Shown: one piece after another, positions 1 through 8,661 of the stretch
How the letters are laid out: each line of letters opens with the position of its first letter
Numbering within the stretch: the stretch's first letter is position 1
Assembly (NCBI GenBank): GCA_002317135.1
Contig: DCIX01000010.1
Coordinates: 1 to 64,000 of the forward strand
DNA from: Bacteroidales bacterium UBA1715
GTDB lineage: Bacteria; Bacteroidota; Bacteroidia; Bacteroidales; UBA1715
Length of the DNA stretch: 64,000 nt
Direction: 5' to 3'
The notes under the pieces: model-generated
Databases searched by the model: none
What the model was told of the DNA's origin: nothing
The model's input: the letters and a program-made list of their open reading frames with translations, nothing else
Program-made: the position numbers and the translations under genes

Positions 1-1218
1 TTTGAATTAACTTTAAACAGTTTCTTATGGAACACGGGAAATATAGAACTTATTTCTATAGACGACGGGTTTGCCAATATACAAGCAAGTCATTTCTATG
101 CAAATGTTGCAAAAGAGCAACAAAATAATACAGCCTATGCAGGAGCACAAGGACGACTTTACATAAGCAATGGTGTGCTATCTGTACAATTTAGATTTCT
201 TGTTGGAGATGATGTTACAATACTTAAAGATGCCGGTGTTATTATTGATGGCGACCAAACATCATATTTGTTAATATATGATATGCAACACTCGAGTTCA
301 GCAAAAAATTGGCTTACCGTATTAAACAATTCTAAGTTAGAAATTATTTTAGGTAATGACAATAACAATGGAGTTGCACCAGGAACCGCAGCATTTGACA
401 ATAATCCAATGCAGTGGGAATTTGTAGAAAGCCCTGTTATGGCAGGAATTGATTGCGAGAACGATCTTTTAGATGCACCTGATGGCTACAACTATTACAA
501 AGTAATACCTGACATCGACATTGCAGGTATAGGCCTATCGTCTTCATGTCTGTACTTTAAAGTTCCACAAAACATACATATTGTAGGTGATGTTCATAGA
601 GGAGGTGTAACCAACACTAATGAACACTCTAAAGATGTTGGTATTGTAAGTATAAACAAAGGTGAAACTACTATTGACAAAACTTTGGCAATTCTTCTAC
701 CTATACTCCTTACAAATTTCGATGTTCAACAAAACGGACAAGCAATAGAATTCAATTGGACAACTGCATCGGAAATCAATAACGATTATTTTGAAATAGA
801 ATATTCATACGATGGTAAGAATTTCAATCCATTAGTATGGACAGAAGGTGCTGGCACCACTACAAAAGAGCATGACTACACAATAACTGTAACAAACTGT
901 CACGACATAACAGGTCTTGTGTATTTTCGCTTGAAACAAACAGATTTCGATGGGAAATCTTCATATTCAGATGTGAAAATATTACAAATCAGTGGCAACG
1001 ATAACAATCTATTCATTTATCCAAATCCAGCAAATACAACAATAACAATTGCCGGAGAATACGAATCTGTCCGCTTTGTTGACATGCAAAGCCGAACAAT
1101 CTCACTTCCTTGTATTGGAAAAGCGATGTATTCGGTTGAGAACCTTTTTAACGGCACCTATTTTGCCATAATTTCCATAAAAGGTGGCACCAAGGTACTT
1201 ATGTTTATTAAAGAATAA
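1..1218 (+). CDS. T9SS-sorted secreted protein, 5' truncated by window edge
   Basis: The reading frame is open from base 1, so this is the C-terminal 405 residues of a longer protein; the GTG at 175 is only an internal codon. The N-terminal part is beta-rich, followed by a segment (from about 715) with the WTTASEINNDYFEIEYS pattern common just before sorting domains in Bacteroidota cargo proteins. The last ~75 residues begin LFIYPNPANTTITI and end in a short lysine-rich strand, the layout of a type A T9SS C-terminal sorting domain, so I infer export across the outer membrane and surface attachment or release. The function of the mature part is not recognisable. It converges on folD, with a shared hairpin terminator between. 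Confidence 0.85.
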   Translation, partial: FELTLNSFLWNTGNIELISIDDGFANIQASHFYANVAKEQQNNTAYAGAQGRLYISNGVLSVQFRFLVGDDVTILKDAGVIIDGDQTSYLLIYDMQHSSSAKNWLTVLNNSKLEIILGNDNNNGVAPGTAAFDNNPMQWEFVESPVMAGIDCENDLLDAPDGYNYYKVIPDIDIAGIGLSSSCLYFKVPQNIHIVGDVHRGGVTNTNEHSKDVGIVSINKGETTIDKTLAILLPILLTNFDVQQNGQAIEFNWTTASEINNDYFEIEYSYDGKNFNPLVWTEGAGTTTKEHDYTITVTNCHDITGLVYFRLKQTDFDGKSSYSDVKILQISGNDNNLFIYPNPANTTITIAGEYESVRFVDMQSRTISLPCIGKAMYSVENLFNGTYFAIISIKGGTKVLMFIKE

Positions 1219-1236
1219 AAGAACATTTTCTAAAAC

Positions 1237-1272
1237 AAAAAGCCGATTATCAATAGATAACCGGCTTTTTTA
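1237..1272. terminator. Bidirectional hairpin terminator
   Basis: A 15-bp stem with one mismatch (arms 1237-1251 and 1256-1270, 4-nt loop) is flanked by A-runs on the left and T-runs on the right. It can stop the plus-strand cargo gene and the minus-strand folD, which converge here. Confidence 0.8.
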
Positions 1273-1286
1273 TATGCAATTTAATC

Positions 1287-2159
1287 TTATGCTTTTTTAC
1301 CTCTTGCAGCTTGCAATGTGTTAATCATCAACGAGCAAATTGTCATTGGACCTACACCACCAGGAACTGGAGTAATATAGCTACATTTTGGGGCAACTTC
1401 GTCGAATTGAACATCGCCACACAAACGCCATCCACGTTCGCGAGTAGCATCGGCAACGCGTGTTGTTCCAACATCGATAACAACAGCACCCTCTTTCACC
1501 ATATTTGCTTTAACAAATCCTGGAGTTCCAAGTGCAGCTATCAAAATATCGGCTGATGCACAAATTTCTTCCAAATTCTTTGTACGGCTATGACACAAAG
1601 TTACCGTACAATCCCAACCTTTTTGACCAAGAAGTACGCTCATCGGTTTACCTACAATATTGCTTCGACCAATTACAACACAATGTTTACCAGCTGTTTC
1701 AATATTATAGAATTTCAACAATTCCAAAATACCAGCAGGAGTTGCCGATTTGAAACATGGAAGACCTATCATCATTTTTCCCACATTCATAGGATGGAAA
1801 CCATCAACGTCCTTCGTTGGATCGATTGCTTCAATAACTTTTTGTGAGTCAATATGTTTTGGCAATGGCAATTGCACAATAAAACCATCAATGTCAGGGT
1901 CATTATTGAATTCCTGCACAGTTTGCAACAAAGTTTCTTCAGAAATATTTTCATCAAATGTCTTCAATGTTGATGTAAATCCACATTGTTCACACGATTT
2001 AACTTTGTTGTTTACATAGGTAACACTACCACCATCATTACCTACAAGAATTGCAGCCAAGTGCGGAACTTTCTCGCCTCTTGCTTTTAATGCTTCAACT
2101 TCCTTAGCGATATTTTGTTTAATTGATTCGCTAACTTTTTTACCGTCTATTAATTCCAT
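1287..2159 (-). CDS. folD: Bifunctional methylenetetrahydrofolate dehydrogenase / cyclohydrolase
   Basis: FolD interconverts 5,10-methylene-THF and 10-formyl-THF in the cytosol, feeding purine and formyl-methionine synthesis. The 290-residue length is typical. The YVNNK active-site motif (Tyr48, Lys52), the PATPAGI-like segment SATPAGI near 139, the Rossmann motif VVIGRSNIVGKPM around 162-174 and the PGGVGPMTICSLM signature near the C-terminus are all present. It is the last gene of a minus-strand run ffh, methyltransferase, endonuclease, folD. In Bacteroidales I recall ffh and folD as neighbours, so the restriction-modification pair looks inserted between them. Confidence 0.97.
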   Translation of the reverse strand: MELIDGKKVSESIKQNIAKEVEALKARGEKVPHLAAILVGNDGGSVTYVNNKVKSCEQCGFTSTLKTFDENISEETLLQTVQEFNNDPDIDGFIVQLPLPKHIDSQKVIEAIDPTKDVDGFHPMNVGKMMIGLPCFKSATPAGILELLKFYNIETAGKHCVVIGRSNIVGKPMSVLLGQKGWDCTVTLCHSRTKNLEEICASADILIAALGTPGFVKANMVKEGAVVIDVGTTRVADATRERGWRLCGDVQFDEVAPKCSYITPVPGGVGPMTICSLMINTLQAARGKKA

Positions 2160-2202
2160 AATATCTTATGATTATTTTACAAAATAGTTTTTTAACAAAG
2201 TA

Positions 2203-2943
2203 TCATTTGAATAATTCTGCAGGATTTATTTTAAATTGTAACATTTTTGCAGTATCACGACCACCATCTCCACCTTTTCGTTGCATTGTAATACGACCTA
2301 TTTTAAAATTTCCTTTTTTAGTTATCTCAACATCTCCTTGAGCAAAAAAATTCATACAATAATTCATTGGTTTTAAAACCCATCGAGAATCCTTATCTAT
2401 CTTCTGTGCTACAAGCATCCATTCTGCAGCTAATTTCCCACGTCCCTTTAAAATATCTGAAACAATAAACCCTTTATTATCAGTCAACCATGTAATGATT
2501 ATTTTTTGATCTACTTTCCTGAATTCATCAGCAAACATTCTTCGTTCATCTCTTGGATTTTTAATTGTAGGCAATATTTCTCCAGTATATTTTTTAAGGA
2601 TAGTAACAACTTTTTCTGGCAAATTCCACATCTCAGCATAAGTATCAACTCGGCGTTTATCAATTTGATTAAAACCTTGCATATTACTCACCAATTTTAC
2701 CTGTAAATTTTCAACATCTAACCCCTTCTTAAGCTTTATAGACACTTGTACTTGAACATCTGTTTTATACCCAGAAAGTTTTTCTGCTTTCACATATTCA
2801 ATTTCGTCCAAAGAATATCTCATTATGCTTAACCAATTTTTCGCATCAGAATCCTTTCGCCAATTGTTAAACTTTTTTACAACATCATCCTCGTTTTTGA
2901 ATCCGTTTTTTGCTGTTTGAGATCCTTTATCTACTAAATTCAT
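2203..2943 (-). CDS. Type II restriction endonuclease, HinP1I-like (predicted GCGC)
   Basis: The 246-residue protein matches R.HinP1I (247 aa, cuts G^CGC) as I remember that sequence: MNLV start, SGYKTD segment, LQVKLVSN...GFNQIDKR, RRMF, GRGKLAAEW, ITMQRKGGD and the LQFKINPAELF tail. The HinP1I catalytic positions Asp62, Gln81 and Lys83 are occupied by the same residues at the same numbers; glutamine instead of Glu/Asp in the xK motif is a feature of this subfamily. The methyltransferase stop and this ATG abut (TAAATG), so the pair is co-transcribed with the methyltransferase first. It looks intact and probably active. Specificity is inferred from homology to memory, not tested. Confidence 0.9.
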   Translation of the reverse strand: MNLVDKGSQTAKNGFKNEDDVVKKFNNWRKDSDAKNWLSIMRYSLDEIEYVKAEKLSGYKTDVQVQVSIKLKKGLDVENLQVKLVSNMQGFNQIDKRRVDTYAEMWNLPEKVVTILKKYTGEILPTIKNPRDERRMFADEFRKVDQKIIITWLTDNKGFIVSDILKGRGKLAAEWMLVAQKIDKDSRWVLKPMNYCMNFFAQGDVEITKKGNFKIGRITMQRKGGDGGRDTAKMLQFKINPAELFK

Positions 2944-3927
2944 TTATAACACTTTTGAAAATTCAACTGAAACTTCTTGCAACACATTAATGGAAACACT
3001 ATTTCCAAACTGTTTATATGCCTGATTTTTATTTACATCCATCTTAAATGACTCAGGGAAACCCTGTACTCGTGCACACTCACGAGGAGAAAGTTTTCTT
3101 ACCTTCCCATCTATCAAATATAGTCCTGTTTTTGAGCCAACTCCTCCACCATAGGCCGATAAAGTTATTGCATGTCCTAAAGGATGATATATTCGTTCTC
3201 CTTGTCCACCCTTATTTACCTTTCCAATCTGAACTGGCTTATTTGGTATTATTTCTCCAAATAAGGTTTTTGTACATGCAAAATCCTTTTCTATAACAAT
3301 ATCATCCCGTTCAATAACTTTTGCATCACATTGTTTTTCAAGAATATCAGAAAGTTTAGAGAAAAGATTCCCTGTAGGAAATTTAAAATGCTCTGCTTTT
3401 GAAATATCACCTCTAAATGCAACAATATAGATTCTTTCTCTATGCTGTGGTAATCCAAAATTACTTGAATTCATAACTTTGTAAAAAACACGATATCCTA
3501 AATTCTCCAACTTTGACTGAATAACTTTAAAAGTTTTTCCACCATCGTGTTTTAAGAGATTTTTTACATTTTCAAGAAAAAGAACCTTAGGTTTATGATA
3601 TGAAGCAATTCTCACAATATCAAAAAACAATGTTCCTCGAACATCATCGAATCCTTTTTGATTCCCAGAAATTGAAAATGCTTGACACGGAAAACCACCA
3701 CATAAAATATCATGAGAAGGTATAGAAGACTCATCAATTTTTGTTATATCTCCAGCTGGTACAATCCCAAAATTTTCAGAATACACCTTTTGAGCAGCTT
3801 TATCCCATTCTGAAGCAAAAACGCATTCTGCCCCTAACGATGACAACGCATAGTGAAAGCCACCAATACCTGCAAACAAATCTATAAATGTAAAACCTTC
3901 TAATGTCTTTTCCTTAATATCAAGCAT
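2944..3927 (-). CDS. DNA (cytosine-5)-methyltransferase, HhaI-like (predicted GCGC)
   Basis: This 327-residue enzyme has the same length as M.HhaI and the same motif order: motif I DLFAGIGGFHYAL (16-28), motif IV GFPCQAFSISG with nucleophile Cys81 at the same number as in M.HhaI, ENVKN (VI), QHRERIY (VIII) and the C-terminal QAYKQFGNSV (X). The target-recognition part GKVNKGGQGERIY ... ITLSAYGGG closely follows the M.HhaI recognition loops, supporting GCGC. It would methylate the inner cytosine and protect the host from the adjacent HinP1I-like nuclease. It starts only 8 bases after the ffh stop, so it may ride on the ffh transcript. Confidence 0.95.
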   Translation of the reverse strand: MLDIKEKTLEGFTFIDLFAGIGGFHYALSSLGAECVFASEWDKAAQKVYSENFGIVPAGDITKIDESSIPSHDILCGGFPCQAFSISGNQKGFDDVRGTLFFDIVRIASYHKPKVLFLENVKNLLKHDGGKTFKVIQSKLENLGYRVFYKVMNSSNFGLPQHRERIYIVAFRGDISKAEHFKFPTGNLFSKLSDILEKQCDAKVIERDDIVIEKDFACTKTLFGEIIPNKPVQIGKVNKGGQGERIYHPLGHAITLSAYGGGVGSKTGLYLIDGKVRKLSPRECARVQGFPESFKMDVNKNQAYKQFGNSVSINVLQEVSVEFSKVL

Positions 3928-3935
3928 ATATGGAT

Positions 3936-5267
3936 TTATCTCATATTTTGCATCATACTTTGCATCATTCTACCGCCTTTGGCGCCAGTAATCATTTTCA
4001 TCATCTTCTTCGTTTCGTCGAATTGTTTGATAAGTTTGTTTACGTCCTGAATGGAAGTACCGCTACCCAACGCGATTCTCTTACGGCGAGAACCATTCAA
4101 AATAATTGGATTCGCACGTTCTTCTGGTGTCATTGAGCGAATGATTGCCTCAATACCTTTGAATGCATTGTCATCAATATCAACATTTTTCAAAGCTTTA
4201 CCCATTCCAGGAATCATCGAAGCAAGGTCTTTCAAGTTACCCATCTTCTTAATTTGTTGGATTTGAGCAAGGAAGTCTTCGAAATTGAATTGATTCTTAG
4301 AAATCTTCTTTTGAAGTTTTTTAGCTTCTTCTTCGTCGTATTGTTCTTGTGCGCGTTCCACCAACGAAACGATATCACCCATACCCAAGATACGATCGGC
4401 CATACGTTCAGGATAGAAAATGTCGATTGCTTCGAGTTTTTCACCTGTACCGACAAATTTAATTGGCTTATTTACCACAGAACGGATAGAAAGCGCCGCA
4501 CCACCACGAGTATCACCGTCAAGTTTAGTAAGAACTACACCATCGAAATCCAATCTGTCGTTGAATTCTTTTGCTGTATTTACCGCATCTTGACCAGTCA
4601 TCGAGTCAACAACGAACAAGATTTCTTGAGGATCAATAGCGTTTTTGATGTTTGTGATTTCGGTCATCATTGCCTCATCAACAGCCAAACGACCGGCAGT
4701 ATCGACAATCACAATATCTTGACCATTTTGTTTAGCTTGGCGAATAGCAGCTTGCGCAATATCAACCGGATTACTGCTTGACAAGTCAGCATATACTGGA
4801 ACACCGATTTGTTCACCAAGAACCTGCAGCTGGTTGATTGCAGCAGGACGATACACGTCACAGGCAACCAAAAGAGGGTGACGACCTTGTTTAGTTTTAA
4901 GCATATTTGCCAATTTACCCGACATGGTTGTCTTACCAGAACCTTGCAAACCCGACATTAAAATTACAGCAGGATTTCCCTTAATGTTGATGTCCGTTTT
5001 TTGTCCGCCCATCAATGCAGTCAACTCATCGTGAACGATTTTCGTCATCATTTCACCTGGCTTCACTGCTGTCAACACGTTTTGACCAAGTGCTTTTTGT
5101 TTTACGTCTTCGGTGAATTGCTTAGCAATTTTATAGTTAACATCGGCATCAAGCAATGCACGACGTACGTCTTTCAATGTTTCAGCAACATTGATTTCCG
5201 TGATTTTTCCTTGTCCTTTTAAGAGTTTGAACGACTTCTCTAATCGTTCCGATAGGTTCTCAAACAT
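3936..5267 (-). CDS. ffh: Signal recognition particle GTPase
   Basis: Ffh binds 4.5S RNA and signal peptides of nascent inner-membrane and exported proteins and docks them at FtsY. The 443-residue protein has an N-terminal helical bundle (1-90), the G domain with P-loop GLQGSGKTT (106-114), DVYRPAAINQL, DTAGR and TKLDGDTRGG, and an M domain from about 300 with MTPEERANPIILNGSRRKRIA and a methionine-rich end. A TATCTTTG -7 element lies 25 bases before the start. It is the first gene of the minus-strand run leading into the restriction-modification pair and folD. Confidence 0.98.
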   Translation of the reverse strand: MFENLSERLEKSFKLLKGQGKITEINVAETLKDVRRALLDADVNYKIAKQFTEDVKQKALGQNVLTAVKPGEMMTKIVHDELTALMGGQKTDINIKGNPAVILMSGLQGSGKTTMSGKLANMLKTKQGRHPLLVACDVYRPAAINQLQVLGEQIGVPVYADLSSSNPVDIAQAAIRQAKQNGQDIVIVDTAGRLAVDEAMMTEITNIKNAIDPQEILFVVDSMTGQDAVNTAKEFNDRLDFDGVVLTKLDGDTRGGAALSIRSVVNKPIKFVGTGEKLEAIDIFYPERMADRILGMGDIVSLVERAQEQYDEEEAKKLQKKISKNQFNFEDFLAQIQQIKKMGNLKDLASMIPGMGKALKNVDIDDNAFKGIEAIIRSMTPEERANPIILNGSRRKRIALGSGTSIQDVNKLIKQFDETKKMMKMITGAKGGRMMQSMMQNMR

Positions 5268-5292
5268 AACAGTGTATCTAATTCAGTCTTTG

Positions 5293-5300
5293 CAAAGATA
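5293..5300 (-). promoter_or_regulatory. Candidate -7 element for ffh
   Basis: On the minus strand this reads TATCTTTG, matching the Bacteroidetes TAnnTTTG -7 element, 25 bases before the ffh ATG. No clear TTTG -33 box is present; that position is occupied by the TTGACAATT-type repeat. Confidence 0.45.
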
Positions 5301-5303
5301 ATG

Positions 5304-5340
5304 ATAATTGATAATTGACAATTGATAATTGACAATTATC
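5304..5340. repeat. TTGACAATT-type intergenic repeat, lone module
   Basis: Alternating TTGATAATTGACAATT units fill the gap between ffh and the neighbouring gene. The same word set recurs at 50281-50315, 51651-51685 and 55011-55052, where it is joined to a hairpin module. Here the hairpin is absent. Confidence 0.7.
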
Positions 5341-5347
5341 GGTATGA

Positions 5348-6337
5348 TTACAACAGTGATTCTGCTAAACTTGTATTGCTCAATCTTTCACGGATTGCTT
5401 CAATTGAAGATGATGTTTGTATAATTTCGTCGAATTTATTCCATCGAACAGCGGATAAAAGGGAATCTTCGACCCAATACAAGAACCGTGTTTGTGGGAA
5501 TTTTCGTTCGTACTTTTTTGTGCACACATATAGTGGCAGACCATCGGAAACATCGTGCCACAAGTCAACAAACGCATAATCAAAATCATGCGAATCCATT
5601 TTGTCGAGATATGCAAAAGCATCGGATTGAACTATGTTGATTTTATTCTTTTCCGAAAATTGTGGGAAAATAAAATCCTTATACAATCGTATAACATTTT
5701 CGTCACGCTCCACAATTGTGATAGATTCTACCGTATTTTTTAGCGAAACCATATACGGGAAATATCCCAAACCAAGGCCAAAAACAACAACCTTCCCTGA
5801 GACCTTCTCAATAGCACATTTCATTGTTTCAATTTCGCTCGGCTTTATTGCCATCCACTCGCGACCATTTTCGTGAACCGCAGGGAAAGAAAATTCCTCA
5901 TTAAAAAAACCAATCTGTGGAATTTCGCGAAAGTCATTCTTCAAAACAATATCGTTCCAAACAAATGCTTCGTATGGCTTATACGTTGTGTGAGTAAAGT
6001 TCCACGAACGAATTGTGAGCTCTGGAATACAAATGTTTTTGTAATACGGATTGTTCTTGTATTCTTCTGGATAACATTGTTTTACAGCCGGTCGTACATA
6101 TTCATCATTCAAAATCCTATCGTCCTGACTTTCTTCTGGATTTAGGTTGAAAAAGCCTGCAAGAAGTGCGGAATACAACATTTCGTCTGGAAGTATGCCG
6201 TCCTCGTTCATTTCTTGCATAATTTCCTTAGAAATTGCACGAGGATTATCGGTAAGATAATTGCTTACCAACCACAAAAAAGTATTATTCCTCTGACGGA
6301 TATTTTGTAATGTCTGTATAGCAACAGTATCCATCAC
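5348..6337 (-). CDS. Uncharacterised protein with SAM-methyltransferase / spermidine-synthase-like fold
   Basis: The 329-residue protein has an N-terminal helical region (1-140) and a Rossmann-type core: glycine-rich VVVFGLGLGYFPYMV (183-197), an acidic strand end IVERDENVIRLY (208-219), VQSDAFAYL (236-244) and DYAFVDLW (253-260). That order is motif I to motif IV of class I methyltransferases and resembles polyamine synthases, but a catalytic NPPY or clear polyamine-binding motif is not seen. No membrane segments. It begins 13 bases upstream of the galE stop in a minus-strand run. Substrate unknown; I would not assign methylation activity with certainty. Confidence 0.75.
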   Translation of the reverse strand: MMDTVAIQTLQNIRQRNNTFLWLVSNYLTDNPRAISKEIMQEMNEDGILPDEMLYSALLAGFFNLNPEESQDDRILNDEYVRPAVKQCYPEEYKNNPYYKNICIPELTIRSWNFTHTTYKPYEAFVWNDIVLKNDFREIPQIGFFNEEFSFPAVHENGREWMAIKPSEIETMKCAIEKVSGKVVVFGLGLGYFPYMVSLKNTVESITIVERDENVIRLYKDFIFPQFSEKNKINIVQSDAFAYLDKMDSHDFDYAFVDLWHDVSDGLPLYVCTKKYERKFPQTRFLYWVEDSLLSAVRWNKFDEIIQTSSSIEAIRERLSNTSLAESLL

Positions 6338-6350
6338 AATGACCTATAGG

Positions 6351-7376
6351 CTATTGTATATTTCGGACTTTTTTCTCCCAATTCCAAGCAGAATTTAGCA
6401 CCTCGGCAAGCGGAGTTTTCGCTGTCCAACCAAGTTCTTTTTCTGCATACGAACTATCGGCCCAAACTTGTTCAATATCGCCAGCACGACGACCAACAAT
6501 TTTGTATGGAAGATTTACACCAGTCGCTTCCATAAATGTGTTCACCAATTCAAGAACCGAAACGCCACTGCCAGTACCAAGATTAAAGATTTCGCAGTCA
6601 GATTTATTAGAACCAGAAAGCAATCGTTGCATAGCCTTTACATGTGCCTTTGCCAAATCAACTACATAAATATAGTCACGAATTGCAGAACCATCAGGCG
6701 TATTGTAGTCATCGCCAAATACCGACAATTCTTTTCGTAAACCAGCAGCAGTTTGTGTGATATATGGAACCAAATTATTTGGAACGCCTTTCGGTAATTC
6801 ACCAATCATAGCAGATGGATGAGCACCAATAGGATTGAAATAACGCAATAAAATAGCGTTGAAATCATGATATGAAATTATCGCGTCGCGAATGATATCC
6901 TCACACATTTGCTTTGTATTTCCGTATGGAGACGTTGCCGTTTGACGAGGAGCTGTTTCATCTATAGGCAATTGTTCTGCCTGTCCATACACAGTACAAG
7001 AAGAAGAGAAAATAATATGTTTTATATCGTTCTTTCTCATAAGTGTAAGAAGCTGTATCAAGCCATACACATTATTACGATAATAGTCTAGGGATTTTTC
7101 TACCGACTCTCCGACTGCCTTTGAAGCAGCAAAGTGAATAACGGCATCAATACCGTTATGTTTTGTTAGACATACTTGAAAAGCCTTGTCATCACAAATA
7201 TCGAGTTGCTCGAAATGTGGACGAATGCCCGTAATTGCCTCGATTCCATCTAAAACCTTTATTTCTGAATTAGATAGATTATCAACTATAACAACCTCAT
7301 AACCATTCTGTTGCAATTCAACAACTGTATGAGAACCAATGTAACCTAAACCTCCTGTAACTAAAATTTTTGCCAT
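6351..7376 (-). CDS. galE: UDP-glucose 4-epimerase
   Basis: GalE interconverts UDP-glucose and UDP-galactose (often also the GlcNAc/GalNAc pair) for surface glycans. I start at the ATG of MAKILVTGG at 7376 rather than at 7400, because the Rossmann motif GGLGYIG then begins at residue 8 as usual and the gene no longer overlaps gldD. This gives 341 residues. The SSSCTVYG segment, catalytic YGNTK (YxxxK), RYFNPIGAHPS and RDYIYVVDLA are all present. Confidence 0.96.
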   Translation of the reverse strand: MAKILVTGGLGYIGSHTVVELQQNGYEVVIVDNLSNSEIKVLDGIEAITGIRPHFEQLDICDDKAFQVCLTKHNGIDAVIHFAASKAVGESVEKSLDYYRNNVYGLIQLLTLMRKNDIKHIIFSSSCTVYGQAEQLPIDETAPRQTATSPYGNTKQMCEDIIRDAIISYHDFNAILLRYFNPIGAHPSAMIGELPKGVPNNLVPYITQTAAGLRKELSVFGDDYNTPDGSAIRDYIYVVDLAKAHVKAMQRLLSGSNKSDCEIFNLGTGSGVSVLELVNTFMEATGVNLPYKIVGRRAGDIEQVWADSSYAEKELGWTAKTPLAEVLNSAWNWEKKVRNIQ

Positions 7377-7383
7377 ATATCTT

Positions 7384-7962
7384 CTATTTTTTCCATTCAA
7401 ACGAACTAATCAATTCTATTATATCGTCGCGCACAAATTGTATAACGGGTGCAAGTGAATCTTTATTGGGAGTTACATTAAAATATAATGCTCCGCGTAC
7501 AAAGTTCTTTGTACTGTCGGTAATACAGAACTGCATTACCGATGCTGCGTCTCCTTTTATATCGAACAATAATCCGTGAACATTCTTCTCATCATAATGA
7601 AACTCTTGGGCATTTATTGCATCTGCACGTACTTCGTGCTTAAAAGCAAGCAAATGAGCATCTTCAACAGCAGCATCAAGATTATTTGATAACTTTCTAT
7701 AACTAATATGAACCGTCGCATTCATTGTAGGATATTCCACATTCACCCAATATGGTTCCGCATCCTTATCGGTATCTTTTACCACATTCGAATACTTTGG
7801 AGTTGCGAATGAATAAGGAAAATCAGACTCATTAAATTGAGTGTACGAATGTTCTGGCAAATCTATACGGAAATAGCCTCGTTGCTTCGGAACCTTGATT
7901 TCGCGTTCCTCACATGCCTGAAAAAGGCAACATACTAGAATAAATAGGACTAATCGTTTCAT
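7384..7962 (-). CDS. gldD: GldD-family lipoprotein (gliding / T9SS-associated)
   Basis: GldD is an envelope lipoprotein needed for gliding motility and T9SS function in Flavobacterium. The start chosen is MKRLVLFILVCCLFQAC, giving a 192-residue protein with a lipobox ending at Cys17; the longer frame to 8046 would run through the ssb terminator hairpin. The conserved QRGYFRIDLPEHSY motif follows the anchor, and the C-terminal part carries the family-typical FDIKGDAAS...QFCITDSTKNFVRGALYF. In related genomes gldE usually lies between ssb and gldD; here it is missing. Confidence 0.88.
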   Translation of the reverse strand: MKRLVLFILVCCLFQACEEREIKVPKQRGYFRIDLPEHSYTQFNESDFPYSFATPKYSNVVKDTDKDAEPYWVNVEYPTMNATVHISYRKLSNNLDAAVEDAHLLAFKHEVRADAINAQEFHYDEKNVHGLLFDIKGDAASVMQFCITDSTKNFVRGALYFNVTPNKDSLAPVIQFVRDDIIELISSFEWKK

Positions 7963-8007
7963 AATGTAAAGGTATGAAATAAATCGCATACACTTACTTA
8001 AAAGAAT

Positions 8008-8034
8008 AAAAAAGCGTGACATTGCCACGCTTTT
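8008..8034 (-). terminator. Rho-independent terminator after ssb
   Basis: The inverted repeat AAAAGCGTG / CACGCTTTT (7-nt loop) is followed on the minus strand by a T-run. It ends the ssb transcript and excludes the longer gldD start. Confidence 0.8.
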
Positions 8035-8066
8035 ACCATAACACACAAACTATTTTTGTCTAATAA

Positions 8067-8555
8067 CTAAAATGGAAGATCTTCCTCCGTATCACCCTGA
8101 CTCATATACGTGTTCTGAGCCTCGGCAACAATTTCTTCGGCAGTCTGCTGACGAACGGGAGCAACTGATTGCGGTTGCATAGTAGTTTGAGATTGTTGCT
8201 GATCAAGAATACCATTGCTGTCAGTTCTACGACCCAATTTGCGAAGTTCATCAACAATAATCTCTGTAGAATAACGTGTTTCATTATTCTTATCTTGATA
8301 CTGCGAATAATGCAAACGTCCCTCAACATACAATTGGTCACCTTTTTTGATATACAATTCTGCGAACTTCGCTGAATGTCCCCAAACAGTCAAACGATGC
8401 CATTCTGTTCTTTCAGGAACCTCTGTCCCATCTTGACGTTTAAAACCTCTTTCTGTTGTTGCAAGACGAATGTTTGCAACAGGCTGGTCTTCCTTAATGT
8501 AACGAACTTCAGGATCGGCTCCAGCATTTCCAATTAAAATTACTTTGTTAATCAT
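8067..8555 (-). CDS. ssb: Single-stranded DNA-binding protein
   Basis: SSB coats single-stranded DNA in replication, recombination and repair. The 162-residue protein has an OB fold (about 1-105) beginning MINKVILIGNAGADPEVRY, a glutamine-rich flexible linker, and the acidic tip EEDLPF that binds partner proteins. It is followed by its own terminator, so gldD is probably expressed separately. The inverted repeat ATGGTA-N6-TACCAT lies 23 bases upstream. Confidence 0.97.
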   Translation of the reverse strand: MINKVILIGNAGADPEVRYIKEDQPVANIRLATTERGFKRQDGTEVPERTEWHRLTVWGHSAKFAELYIKKGDQLYVEGRLHYSQYQDKNNETRYSTEIIVDELRKLGRRTDSNGILDQQQSQTTMQPQSVAPVRQQTAEEIVAEAQNTYMSQGDTEEDLPF

Positions 8556-8577
8556 GATATGTATTGGTTAAATTTCT

Positions 8578-8595
8578 ATGGTAAAATTATACCAT
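8578..8595. promoter_or_regulatory. Inverted repeat upstream of ssb, possible operator
   Basis: ATGGTA (8578-8583) and TACCAT (8590-8595) form a 6-bp inverted repeat in the 106-bp gap between rodA and ssb, overlapping a TATAATTT-like stretch on the minus strand. A regulator binding here is only a guess. Confidence 0.3.
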
Positions 8596-8661
8596 CAATC
8601 TTAATTACGCAAGTACAATTTTTGACTTTTTTCATTAGTATTTATAGATAAATCATACTAA

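Noticed and set aside
4254..4781. A 175-codon open frame opposite ffh
   Set aside because: Antisense to the conserved G and M domains of Ffh.
8008..8034. Hairpin as an RNA gene
   Set aside because: Stem followed by a T-run at a gene end is adequately explained as a terminator.
7384..8046. Longer gldD start at 8046
   Set aside because: The extra 28 codons would run through the ssb terminator hairpin and put the signal peptide in the interior.
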